NCBI GenBank assembly: GCA_902576815.1
Contig: CACGWQ010000004.1
Coordinates: forward strand, 1 to 64,000
Length of the DNA stretch: 64,000 nt
Reading direction: 5' to 3'
Source of the DNA: an uncultured Pelagibacteraceae bacterium
GTDB taxonomy: Bacteria > Pseudomonadota > Alphaproteobacteria > Pelagibacterales > Pelagibacteraceae
The position numbers were made by a program, and so were the translations under genes. Below the pieces are notes generated by a model that made no database searches, had not been told where the DNA came from, and worked only from the letters and a program-made list of their open reading frames with translations. Positions 54,478-64,000 of the stretch are shown here, piece by piece. Position 1 is the first letter of the stretch; the number at the start of each line of letters is the position of its first letter.

Positions 54478-54668
54478 ACAATAAAAAAATAATTTACAAT
54501 TTACCAGATAACCATGTTGAGAATATTGGAAATAGCTTATATAACGATTTAAATTTAATCATTTTCCCTCTCTTTTTTAATAATATATCTTATTATTTAT
54601 GTTGATTTTAACAATGAAAAATTTCTTCAAATTCCATTAATATTAAATTAAATTTTAAGAAACAAAAA

Positions 54669-57356
54669 ATGAAATTGAATCTTATCATAACAACAAAATT
54701 TTTATTCGCTATATTAATAACAATTTTTATTACAAATTCTGCAAAAGCTGGGCCTTGTTTAACAACGATTGCAAGTGCATCAACAAACCAGTTAGCATGT
54801 GCAGATGATGATATTTTAAATGTTACTTCTGCTGGTTCTATTACTTACAATGACCATAAGGCGGTTGATCTAGAGGATGAAACTGGAGTTCAGATTACAA
54901 ATGATGGAACAATTGAAACAGAAAATGGAACTAATAAACAAAAAGCAATTCACGCTGAATCATCTTTAAATACAACAATAACTAATAATGGAACTATCAA
55001 CTCAGACAATAATGAAGGGATTTATATAGATTACGCAGAAAATATAACAATTACAAACAATGCAAGTGCCACTATTAGCGCTGAAGCAGGAAATGCGATT
55101 GAGGGTCGAAATGTTGGTTGGTGTGACAAGGCTGGTAATAATGAAAATTGTCAATCTAGTTTATCATCTTCGGGCTCTACTGCAGTTGGGCTAATATTGC
55201 ATAATCACGGTATGATTAGTGCAACACAAGGAACAATTTTGTTAGGCACTGGAGGAGGAGGTTCACCACGAAGTCGAGGTGTTAAAATTTATAACTATGA
55301 TGGAGGAACAATTAAATCTACATCAGGTAATTCCCCAATTGTTGCAAAATATCTTACAGATAGTGAAATTATAAGTTATGAGGGAGCAACAATAGAGAGT
55401 GCAGGTAGATATGGTATACTAGCTGAAAATGGATCAAATATTACAATAGATAATCGCGGGACAATAACCTCAGATAGAAATACTATTTATTGTAGAGAGT
55501 GTTCCGGAGTTACATTTACAAATTCAGGAACGATTAGCTCATCAAATACAGGCACTAATACAGGCACAGTTCTTATTGATAGACAGGGAGACAGTGACGA
55601 CGCTCATACGATTACTAATAGTGGCACTATTGAATCAGCTTTCGGAGCAGCAATACAAGTAGCTAGAAACACTGGTGGAACAACTATCAACAATACCGGG
55701 ACAATAACATCATCAACAGGTGCTATTGGAGCTGGCAGAACAAAGAACCTCACTATTAATAATCATGGAACGATTACATCAACAGGTGAGAATAATACAG
55801 GTCACTTTGGAATTGGATTTGGCAATGACTCTACAACTATAGAAGCTGGTGAAAATGTAGTTCTAAATAATTTTGGAACAATTAGCGCAATTAATGGTAA
55901 TGCAGATGGAATTAAAATTGGAGATTATCACGCCAATAAAAACTTTAATGGCTTAACGATTAATAATTCAGGAACTATCTCAGGAGGCGACAATTCTATT
56001 GTAATGGCAAATTCAAATAATACAGGATTAGAAATAGTTACTAAAGGTGATGGTTCTTATCTTGGTGAAATTGAATTAAATAGTACCACTACTACGATGA
56101 CATTAGATTGTAGTATTTCAAAAGATCAAAAAATAGAAATTCACAACAAAACGAATATGGTAATCACTAATAATCTTTGTGGAAATGATACATATGAAAT
56201 ATTAGATAGTAATAGTGATCTGGATGCAGACAACTCAGAGACAAATGGGTTTTTATATGTTTACGGTGAAGATTTAGATATTGATAGTCATAATAAAAAA
56301 TATCGAACAGAAATATTTTTGTCTAATTTAAGTAGTACTTTTGACTCAGTAATTGATAATAAAGAACATTCATTTTTCAGTTCAAAAAAAAGTAGAAATG
56401 ATATTTACTCAAGTTCTGAAAATGGTGCCTCTGGGTTTTTTAAAAATTACATAAACGCAGATTACAAACCTTTTATAAGCTATTCATTACAAAATGTAGA
56501 TTTTAATAACAAAGAAAAAATTAATACTGAAAATTTATATTTTGGTTTTAAGAAAGAATTTAGCTCTGAGAAATTTATTTCATCAGTAATACCTATGATT
56601 GGTATAGTGCAAAACAATGTAACCGATATAGAAACAGAAACAAATCAAACTATCGAAAAGCAAACTATCAGTCATCTTGCTGCCATAAACTTAAAAACAG
56701 CAAAAACTAAAAGATTTGATAACAATAAAAATTTAGTAATTGAAATAGACGGCAAATATGGGGTTCATAGATTGCCATCTTACTTATCATCATTCACAGA
56801 TGGGGATCTTTCTGTAAGTCAATCTGTTGATCAAGTATTGGCAGCTGGTTTTAAAGTAAAATATTCACACGAAAATCAAAATGGTTTCATTATAGAACCA
56901 TATTCTAAATTTTCATTAAATAAGACATTAAGCAATGATATTTCAATTATTGGAGATGGTGAAAATAAAAACGCAGTAAACATAATGGATGATGCGATTT
57001 TAAGAAAAGTTGGTTTGAATGTTACAAAAAAAACAACAGTTATGAATTTAAACTTAAATGTTCAAAGAGAACAACAGGGAGATTTATCGGGTAACAAAGT
57101 TCATTTCTCAATTAGTAAAAAGCTTCAAAGATTGGCAAAAATTAAAAGACTCAAAGAAAGAGCTGACCCTGAATTGGAAAAACTCTTTGATCAATTACAG
57201 TTGGTAAAAGAAAACGAGAGAATAGCTGAATTAGCTGGTAATTTAAATGAAGAAAACAGAATACTGAAAGATTTAATAATTCAATTGATTAAAGATAATC
57301 AAAAACTTAAAACTGAGAATAATTTATTAATAAAAAACATTAAAGATTTAAATTAA
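54669..57356 (+). CDS. Autotransporter/adhesin-like protein: repeat-rich beta-helix passenger, beta-barrel-like domain, C-terminal coiled coil
   Basis: Signal peptide ...NSAKA; many (T)I(T)NNGTI repeats; strand-rich region about aa 610-815; terminal heptad-like LxxLIxxNxxLKxENxxLIxNI. Confidence 0.78.
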   Translation: MKLNLIITTKFLFAILITIFITNSAKAGPCLTTIASASTNQLACADDDILNVTSAGSITYNDHKAVDLEDETGVQITNDGTIETENGTNKQKAIHAESSLNTTITNNGTINSDNNEGIYIDYAENITITNNASATISAEAGNAIEGRNVGWCDKAGNNENCQSSLSSSGSTAVGLILHNHGMISATQGTILLGTGGGGSPRSRGVKIYNYDGGTIKSTSGNSPIVAKYLTDSEIISYEGATIESAGRYGILAENGSNITIDNRGTITSDRNTIYCRECSGVTFTNSGTISSSNTGTNTGTVLIDRQGDSDDAHTITNSGTIESAFGAAIQVARNTGGTTINNTGTITSSTGAIGAGRTKNLTINNHGTITSTGENNTGHFGIGFGNDSTTIEAGENVVLNNFGTISAINGNADGIKIGDYHANKNFNGLTINNSGTISGGDNSIVMANSNNTGLEIVTKGDGSYLGEIELNSTTTTMTLDCSISKDQKIEIHNKTNMVITNNLCGNDTYEILDSNSDLDADNSETNGFLYVYGEDLDIDSHNKKYRTEIFLSNLSSTFDSVIDNKEHSFFSSKKSRNDIYSSSENGASGFFKNYINADYKPFISYSLQNVDFNNKEKINTENLYFGFKKEFSSEKFISSVIPMIGIVQNNVTDIETETNQTIEKQTISHLAAINLKTAKTKRFDNNKNLVIEIDGKYGVHRLPSYLSSFTDGDLSVSQSVDQVLAAGFKVKYSHENQNGFIIEPYSKFSLNKTLSNDISIIGDGENKNAVNIMDDAILRKVGLNVTKKTTVMNLNLNVQREQQGDLSGNKVHFSISKKLQRLAKIKRLKERADPELEKLFDQLQLVKENERIAELAGNLNEENRILKDLIIQLIKDNQKLKTENNLLIKNIKDLN

Positions 57357-57359
57357 ATT

Positions 57360-57725
57360 ATGGCCTATGATGATAACAATATATTTGCAAAAATTCTTCG
57401 AGGTGAAATACCTTGTAACAAAATATATGAGGATGAATTTGTATTATCATTCTACGATATAAATCCTCAAAAAAAAATTCATGCTTTGGTTATACCAAAA
57501 GGGAGATATATAGATTTAGATGATTTTAATTTAAATGCATCAGATCAAGAAATAGTTGGGTTAATGAGAGGAATAACACATGTATCAAAAAAACTTGGCA
57601 TATCTTCTCAAGAAGGAAAGGGATATAGAGCGTTGGCTAACATAAGTGAATTTGGTGGGCAAGAAGTTCCTCACTTACATTTTCATTTATTTGGTGGTGA
57701 AATAGTTGGAAAAATGGTTTCGTGA
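57360..57725 (+). CDS. HIT-family protein
   Basis: NIFAKILRGEIPCNKIYED...ISEFGGQEVPHLHFHLFGGE. Confidence 0.95.
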   Translation: MAYDDNNIFAKILRGEIPCNKIYEDEFVLSFYDINPQKKIHALVIPKGRYIDLDDFNLNASDQEIVGLMRGITHVSKKLGISSQEGKGYRALANISEFGGQEVPHLHFHLFGGEIVGKMVS

Positions 57726-58234
57726 TAACTAAAGTTCAAAGAAAATACTTGGAAATAAATGCTTTAAATGACATTAATGTTTCTGATAAGCCGAATCCAA
57801 GTTGCAAAATTGAGGCAAGAATACCACCAGATTTTCAAATAAATAAGTTTTTTTATAAACAAATTGGAAAAAATTATAGATGGATCGACAGACTTGTCTG
57901 GAATGATTTAAGATGGATTAATTATACTAATAATAAGAATCTAGAAACTTACGTTTTAAGTGATAATTCAAATTTGATTGGTTTTTTTGAATTAATTTTT
58001 CATCCAGATGAAAAAAAATGTGAAATTGCTTATTTTGGTATTCTAGATCAATATATAGGTAAAAAATATGGTGGCTACTTACTTTCTGAAGCCTTGAAGC
58101 TTGGATTTAGGAAAAATACAAATAAAGTTTGGCTTCATACATGTACACTAGATCATAAAAATGCTTTAAAAAACTATATTAAAAGAGGTATGAAAATTTT
58201 TAGATCTGAAACAATTAACGTTGATATTAGTTAA
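57722..58234 (+). CDS. GNAT-family N-acetyltransferase (GTG start)
   Basis: EIAYFGILDQYIGKKYGGYLLSEALKLGF...VWLHTCTLDHKNALKNYIKRGMKIF. Confidence 0.85.
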   Translation: MITKVQRKYLEINALNDINVSDKPNPSCKIEARIPPDFQINKFFYKQIGKNYRWIDRLVWNDLRWINYTNNKNLETYVLSDNSNLIGFFELIFHPDEKKCEIAYFGILDQYIGKKYGGYLLSEALKLGFRKNTNKVWLHTCTLDHKNALKNYIKRGMKIFRSETINVDIS

Positions 58235-58781
58235 GATATTTTTGAACAATAAATATTTTCTCATCTATCATTAAATTAGTTTGGACATCAAACAATTTGG
58301 TTTCAACTTTGTTTTGATAAATATCTAATGTTGTCCAACCAATTATATCATAATTGTTCTTATCAAAATATATTGTAATTTTATTTTTTTCTTGCGTTAT
58401 ATCAAAATAAAAAGTTTCGTTATTTTCCTCTACCTTTTCTATTTCATCTAGCTTTTTTAATAAAAAGTTCTTATCCAATATTAAGTTTAGTGGGGTATCT
58501 TTAATTTTATAATTTAAATAGTTTCTAATTTTTTTACTATTTATAATTAAAGAATTACCATTAGAAACAATTATTTTTTCATATAAATCATTATATTTAC
58601 AAAAAATCTTTTTTGGATAAGAAATTTTACATTCACCTTCTTCCATCTTTTTATTTATTTTTTGCGTAAATTTAAAATATACATTATTTGTTTCTTTTAA
58701 TTTTAATTTCAAATCATCTTTGATATTTGCATATAGATTGAAGGGATATAAAATTAAAAATAGAATAAAGAAATATCTCAT
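58227..58781 (-). CDS. lolA: Outer-membrane lipoprotein carrier protein LolA-like
   Basis: Signal peptide; YFKFTQKINKKMEEGECKISYPKKIFCKYND...; adjacent to ftsK. Confidence 0.85.
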   Translation of the reverse strand: MRYFFILFLILYPFNLYANIKDDLKLKLKETNNVYFKFTQKINKKMEEGECKISYPKKIFCKYNDLYEKIIVSNGNSLIINSKKIRNYLNYKIKDTPLNLILDKNFLLKKLDEIEKVEENNETFYFDITQEKNKITIYFDKNNYDIIGWTTLDIYQNKVETKLFDVQTNLMIDEKIFIVQKYLN

Positions 58782-60895
58782 TATTTGAGTACTTCTCTTT
58801 TTCCAGTTTGACTTGCTTTGCTTATTTCTCCGTTCGCTTCCATTTGGTCCATTATTCTAGCCGCTCTATTATAACCTATTTGCAATTTTCTCTGCAAAAA
58901 AGATGTTGAGGCTTTTCTCTCTGATTTAATAATAGCTAATGCATCATGGTACAAATCATCTAAATCATTATTATTACCATCTAAATTTTTATTTTCTATT
59001 TTCTCATTAAAGTTTAAAATTTCATCTATATAGTCAGGCTCAGCTTGATCTCTTAAAAAATTGTTTACTTTTTCTATTTCATTTTCAGAGACATATGGTG
59101 CATGAATTCTAACTATTCTATTAGCTGAAGACATAAATAACATATCTCCCTTTCCTAACAATTGCTCTGCACCTTGTTCGCCTAGTATAGTCCGGCTGTC
59201 AATTTTTGATGTCACCTGGAATGAAATTCTTGTGGGAAAATTGGCCTTTATTGTTCCAGTTATTACATCTACACTAGGTCTTTGTGTAGCCATAATTATG
59301 TGTATTCCTGCAGCCCTTGCCATTTGCGATAATTTTTGAATGTAATTCTCAATTTCTTTTCCTGCAACAAGCATTAAATCTGACATTTCATCAACTATCA
59401 CTACGATATAAGGCATCGGAGTTTTATGCTTTTCATTGTATCCATCAATGTTTCTGACACCTACTTTAGTCATTAGTCTGTATCGGCTTTCCATTTCTTT
59501 AACAACCCACCCAAGAACTGATGCTGCCTTCTTCGGTTCTGTAATTACAGGGCATAATAAATGTGGAACACCTTCATAAGTGGATAATTCTAACATTTTT
59601 GGATCTATTAGAATAAATTTACAAATTTCAGGCTTATGTTTGAATAATAGAGACAAAATTATTGTATTTATACAAACTGATTTTCCTGAACCTGTAGTAC
59701 CAGCGATTAGTAGGTGTGGCATTTTACTTAAATCTCCTACAATTGGTTTTCCTGAAATATTTTTTCCTAGTGCAATTGGCAATTTAATATCTTTTTTTTT
59801 AAAATCTTCATGAGAAATAATTTCACTCAAGTAAACCTCTTCCCTTGAGGTTTTTGGTAATTCTATTCCAATGGTATTACTACCAGGTATTGTTGCGATT
59901 CTGGTTGATTCTGAACTAGTATTTCTAGCAATATCTTCAGATAAGGAAATAATTTTAGAAACCTTAACCCCGGGTGCTGGCTCAAACTCATTTAAAGACA
60001 CCACAGGTCCTTTGCTAATTTTTTTTATTTTGCCTTCCACACCAAAATCTAAAAGAATTTTTTCTAAGCTTTCGGCGCTTATATTTTCGTCTTTATTATT
60101 TTTATTTTGTTTAGTTATTTTTTTTAAAAATTCTATCGACGGAAGTATAAATCTAATTGTTTTTTTTTCAGATGAATTCGGTTTTTTACTAAAGTCAAAA
60201 TTCTCTTGAATTGGATTTTTTTCTTTTAAATCTCTAGACTCCATTTCATCAATTATTTTTTGATTTATATTACTTTCAGATTCTTTTTTTTTAAAAACTT
60301 GACTTAATTTTGAATTAAATTTTAATAAAAAATTGAGATTAAAATTTATACTTAGTAAAAATAGTATCGTAATAAGTGATATTAAAACATAATAACTAAT
60401 ATCAAAATTTAATTTTATGATATTTATAACTAAATTATTTAAAGAATTTCCAACAAACCCTCCATTTCCATAAATAGCTAGTGAAAAATTCTCTGAATAA
60501 AAATTTGAAAAAAATATTGATCCAAAAGATGAATATAAAATTATATAAAAGAAATTTTCTATAATTATAATGAAATTCTTATTTATAACTATATTAATAC
60601 CCGTAATTAAAATTGATAATGGTATAATGAATGAAACTAAGCCTATTGATTGTAAAAAAAAATCTGAAATATAGCTTCCGTTTACACCCAGTTTATTTTT
60701 TATTACTAAATTCTCAGAAAAAATAAAGTTTGGATCATCCGGAGAATATGTCATTAAAGCTATAAACAGTAAAAAGGATACTATTATTAGCGTAATTCCA
60801 AATAGTTCAGATAATCTTTTAAATAAAAATATTTTAGAATTATTTATAATATTTTTCATATCCATATAAAAAACAGATTTGTCACTTTGTATCAT
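58781..60895 (-). CDS. ftsK: DNA translocase FtsK
   Basis: N-terminal TM helices; PHLLIAGTTGSGKSVCINTIILSLL; C-terminal gamma winged helix ASTSFLQRKLQIGYNRAARIMDQME. Confidence 0.97.
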   Translation of the reverse strand: MIQSDKSVFYMDMKNIINNSKIFLFKRLSELFGITLIIVSFLLFIALMTYSPDDPNFIFSENLVIKNKLGVNGSYISDFFLQSIGLVSFIIPLSILITGINIVINKNFIIIIENFFYIILYSSFGSIFFSNFYSENFSLAIYGNGGFVGNSLNNLVINIIKLNFDISYYVLISLITILFLLSINFNLNFLLKFNSKLSQVFKKKESESNINQKIIDEMESRDLKEKNPIQENFDFSKKPNSSEKKTIRFILPSIEFLKKITKQNKNNKDENISAESLEKILLDFGVEGKIKKISKGPVVSLNEFEPAPGVKVSKIISLSEDIARNTSSESTRIATIPGSNTIGIELPKTSREEVYLSEIISHEDFKKKDIKLPIALGKNISGKPIVGDLSKMPHLLIAGTTGSGKSVCINTIILSLLFKHKPEICKFILIDPKMLELSTYEGVPHLLCPVITEPKKAASVLGWVVKEMESRYRLMTKVGVRNIDGYNEKHKTPMPYIVVIVDEMSDLMLVAGKEIENYIQKLSQMARAAGIHIIMATQRPSVDVITGTIKANFPTRISFQVTSKIDSRTILGEQGAEQLLGKGDMLFMSSANRIVRIHAPYVSENEIEKVNNFLRDQAEPDYIDEILNFNEKIENKNLDGNNNDLDDLYHDALAIIKSERKASTSFLQRKLQIGYNRAARIMDQMEANGEISKASQTGKREVLK

Positions 60896-60923
60896 TTAAT
60901 TATTCCTGATAAAATTAATTTTT

Positions 60924-62012
60924 ATGAAAATTTGTCTAATTGGAAATAACTTAACAAATTTAATATTAGCAAACTGTCTTGCTAAGCTTGATTTGGATAT
61001 AAACATATATAATCAAAATAAGACTAATTTTACTAAGACAAATAGAACTTTGGCTATCTCTAATGATAATTTAAAGTTTTTAAAAAGTTTTTTTAAGAAT
61101 TTTAATATAAGTTATAAAATTTCAAAGAAAATAAAAATTTACTTAGATAATAACAGTTCTAATCAACTATTGGAATTTACAAATAATTCAAATCAAGTTT
61201 TTAATTTATTCAAGTATAAAGATATTTACTCTTTTTTAGAAAAGTCTTGTAAAAAAAACAAAAAAATTTCTTTTTTTAAATTTAGCAATAGTCGCAAAAA
61301 AATTGAAGAATTAAACAGAAATTATAATCTAATAATTAATTCTGAAATAAATAATATAATAACTAAAAAATATTTTTATTCAAAAATAACTAAAAATTAT
61401 AATAGTACTGCATATACATTAAATATTAAACATAAAAAGTTAGATAATGAGGAAGCTTGTCAAATTTTTACTAAATTTGGCCCTTTAGCCTTTTTACCAA
61501 TATCTGATACTGAGACCTCTATAGTTTTATCATACAAAGGTAATAAAAAATTATCCATTAAAGATTTAAAGGACTTTGTTAATAAATATAATAATAAATA
61601 TAAAATTAAAAGTTTTACAAGTTATCAATTTAAACCATTAAAGATGAAATTATTAAGAAACTATTATTATAAAAATTTTTTATGTTTTGGAGACGTTTTG
61701 CATACGATTCACCCTTTGGCCGGGCAGGGACTTAATATGACTATAAGAGATATTAAAATTCTTTTAGATATAATTAAAAAAAAAATTGTTTTAGGTATAG
61801 AATTAAATTCTGATGTTGCTGAAAATTTTGAGAAAAAAACAAAACATTTAAATTTTATTTATAGTTATGGAGTAGATTTTATTTATGAATTTTTTAATTT
61901 TGACAATAAATTTGTCAATTTAATATCCAAATCTACTGTAATTAATTTAACAAAAAATAGTTTATTCAAAAGGTATATTAATTATGCTTCTGACAAGGGT
62001 TTATATTTTTAA
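60924..62012 (+). CDS. UbiH/UbiF-type FAD-dependent monooxygenase-like protein (divergent)
   Basis: GNNLTNLILANCLAKLDLDINIYNQ; NFLCFGDVLHTIHPLAGQGLNMTIRDIKIL. Confidence 0.8.
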   Translation: MKICLIGNNLTNLILANCLAKLDLDINIYNQNKTNFTKTNRTLAISNDNLKFLKSFFKNFNISYKISKKIKIYLDNNSSNQLLEFTNNSNQVFNLFKYKDIYSFLEKSCKKNKKISFFKFSNSRKKIEELNRNYNLIINSEINNIITKKYFYSKITKNYNSTAYTLNIKHKKLDNEEACQIFTKFGPLAFLPISDTETSIVLSYKGNKKLSIKDLKDFVNKYNNKYKIKSFTSYQFKPLKMKLLRNYYYKNFLCFGDVLHTIHPLAGQGLNMTIRDIKILLDIIKKKIVLGIELNSDVAENFEKKTKHLNFIYSYGVDFIYEFFNFDNKFVNLISKSTVINLTKNSLFKRYINYASDKGLYF

Positions 62013-62648
62013 CTATTGAACAGTTGTATTGCTAAAACTATCTTTTAAATATGTATCTATAATATTGTTTAGATTAACATGTCTGTCATTTATACTTATA
62101 CTTTCAAGTAATACTTGTTTTTCTTCTCTAGAAAATGGAGAAGCCATTGCTAGCGAATTTATCATTTTTACATTATCTTGTTTTTCAATGTCATTCCAAT
62201 CAATGGAATAACCTAGTTTTTCAAATAATTCTCTGAATTTCTTTAAAAGTTCTTCAGAATGAATATTAGTTTTCTTCTGTTCTACAAGATCCTCCAAGTA
62301 GTCTTTATAACTAACATCACACTCTCTATACAATTTTGGTGTATTTAATTCTTTGTTTATTTTGAACCTACAAATACCATTTATTAAAATTAAATATCTG
62401 CCATCATCAGTTTCGTTAAAACTCGTAATTTTTCCTGTACAACCAGTTTCAAACAAATCAGGTTTTTTTAATTTTCCACTTTTTCTTGGTTGTATCATTC
62501 CGATACATCTTTCATTCTTCATGCAATCATCTACCATTTGTAGGTATCTGGGTTCAAAAATATTTAATGGGACAGTTGTTTCTGGAAAAATAATAAAGTT
62601 AGATAAAGGAAAAACAGGGATTTTAGATGGTAGTTCTTCTTTTTTCAT
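62013..62648 (-). CDS. Lon substrate-binding (N-terminal) domain protein
   Basis: IPVFPLSNFIIFPETTVPLNIFEPRYLQMVDDCM...GCTGKI. Confidence 0.92.
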   Translation of the reverse strand: MKKEELPSKIPVFPLSNFIIFPETTVPLNIFEPRYLQMVDDCMKNERCIGMIQPRKSGKLKKPDLFETGCTGKITSFNETDDGRYLILINGICRFKINKELNTPKLYRECDVSYKDYLEDLVEQKKTNIHSEELLKKFRELFEKLGYSIDWNDIEKQDNVKMINSLAMASPFSREEKQVLLESISINDRHVNLNNIIDTYLKDSFSNTTVQ

Positions 62649-62693
62649 ATGTAATAAGATATTAAGTTTATTTTATAAAGTATAGGTAAAATT

Positions 62694-64000
62694 ATGAATA
62701 TTGAATTTGGTCGCAATTTAATCAAAAAAAGAGAATTTTCTGAAGCTCTTGATTTTTTTTTAAAGATTAAAGACAACGAAAAAGATAAAGCAAGAGTATA
62801 TTTCTTTTTAGGATTGATCTATTCAGAGTTAAACAATTACAAAAAAAGTATTGAAAATTATGAAAAATGTTTAGAATTAAAGCCAAATTCAGTCCAAGCT
62901 ATATTCAATCTTGCCGTTGAAAAACAAAACATTGGAAAAATTCATGAAGCAAAATCACTTTATCTAAAAATATTAGATATAGACAAAAAAAATATCAGAA
63001 TTTATTTTGCCCTTTATTCCCTTGATCCAAATTTCATAAACACTGACTATTACAAATTTGTAGAAGGCATAGAACAAAATAATAAACTTGATAAATATGA
63101 AAAGAGTTTAATCTATTTCTTAAAATCGAAAAAAGCAAAATTAATAAAAAATAAAAAAAAAGAAATAAAATATTTAGAAGAATTTCATAAATATTGTTTT
63201 GATCAGAATAAACAAACAAATGAACAATCTCAATTTTATTACACAAATATCATCAATCTTTTATATGATAAAATATCATTTAAAAATTTTAAGAAAACCA
63301 ATCTTAAAAATCTAAATCCAATTTTTATTATTGGTCTGCCAAGATCTGGCTCGACACTTATAGAGTCTTTGATTACATCTTCAAACCAAAATATTCCAAG
63401 TGTTGGTGAAAGCAATTTTTTTAATATTTGTATGTTAAATCAAATTGATAAAAGCTTATTAGTTAAAAAAAAAAGAATTAATAATTTAATAATTGATATT
63501 GAAAAATCACATGAATTTATATTGAATAAATATAATAGTCTGGGTGTTTTGAATAATCGGAGATTTATTGATAAATCGTTAGAAAATTTCTTTAATGTCA
63601 AATTGATACTTAAAATTTTTCCAAACGCCAAATTTATACATTCTTATAGAAACTATAATGATAGTGTAATTTCGATTTATCAATCATATTTAGACCAACT
63701 TTCTTGGACACATAGTATTGAGGATATATTAGACTACGTAAATCAATACATTAAAATAATAAATTATATTAATAAAAATTACAAAAATAATCTTATTAAT
63801 ATTGATTTAAAAAAATTAACAGAGAACCAAGAACTTTTTAGTAAAAAAATTTTTGAATTTTGCAACTTAGAATGGTCAGACAAAATATTGAATTTTTATA
63901 AACGTGAAGATTTATTTATAAAAACATTGAGTAGTTCTCAAATAAGAAACAAAATATTTAGATATGATGAAAATAAGTACAAGAGTTACTATTATTTATT
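62694..64000 (+). CDS. TPR-containing sulfotransferase-family protein (truncated by window end)
   Basis: TPR repeats (ARVYFFLGLIYSELNNYKKSIENYEKCLELKPNSVQAIFNLA) then PAPS-loop-like NPIFIIGLPRSGSTLIESLI; ORF open to the window edge, so absent from the ORF track. Confidence 0.85.
   Translation, partial: MNIEFGRNLIKKREFSEALDFFLKIKDNEKDKARVYFFLGLIYSELNNYKKSIENYEKCLELKPNSVQAIFNLAVEKQNIGKIHEAKSLYLKILDIDKKNIRIYFALYSLDPNFINTDYYKFVEGIEQNNKLDKYEKSLIYFLKSKKAKLIKNKKKEIKYLEEFHKYCFDQNKQTNEQSQFYYTNIINLLYDKISFKNFKKTNLKNLNPIFIIGLPRSGSTLIESLITSSNQNIPSVGESNFFNICMLNQIDKSLLVKKKRINNLIIDIEKSHEFILNKYNSLGVLNNRRFIDKSLENFFNVKLILKIFPNAKFIHSYRNYNDSVISIYQSYLDQLSWTHSIEDILDYVNQYIKIINYINKNYKNNLINIDLKKLTENQELFSKKIFEFCNLEWSDKILNFYKREDLFIKTLSSSQIRNKIFRYDENKYKSYYYL

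Noticed and set aside
60924-62012. Possibly decayed ubiquinone hydroxylase pseudogene
   Set aside because: Divergent and Lys/Asn-rich, but frame is intact with N-terminal FAD-fold and GDxxHxxxPxxGQGLN-like motifs, so retained as a functional CDS.
1-64000. CRISPR arrays, transposons, prophage, tRNA/rRNA genes
   Set aside because: No regularly spaced repeats, transposase-like ORFs, phage structural genes or tRNA cloverleaf-like intergenic segments were seen by eye; a tRNAscan/Infernal run would be needed for certainty.

Overview
AT-rich, densely packed chromosomal window whose protein sequences and gene order fit a SAR11/Pelagibacterales-type alphaproteobacterium (an inference; no search was run). 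It holds about 70 protein genes, mostly housekeeping. I saw no tRNA, rRNA, CRISPR array, prophage or transposon. The main structural result is that the window appears to contain the chromosomal replication origin. The AT-rich gap 41935-42212 lies between hemE and ppsR (DUF299), the junction used as origin in Caulobacter and Rickettsia. It contains several DnaA-box-like 9-mers, gene orientation switches there, and parA/parB plus two parS palindromes (one perfect, one with a single mismatch) lie 7-10 kb to its left. Other points worth checking: (1) phoH is split by a frameshift at a 10-A homopolymer; (2) an unlisted 40-codon ORF resembling the ribosome-rescue factor ArfA starts at TTG and overlaps the stop of an OmpR-like regulator with a degenerate receiver domain, which is divergent with zero spacing from an L,D-transpeptidase-like gene; (3) a UUCG-hairpin terminator sits 14 nt upstream of nusA, downstream of a plausible promoter, suggesting attenuation; (4) the porin terminator is embedded in the 3' coding end of a thiE-like gene; (5) the porin gene has repeated TTTGGYAAT motifs upstream; (6) a type IV pilin-like gene lies inside the his operon; (7) an autotransporter-like protein carries a coiled-coil extension after its predicted barrel; (8) several small ORFs are missing from the ORF track; (9) convergent genes repeatedly share or overlap stop codons.
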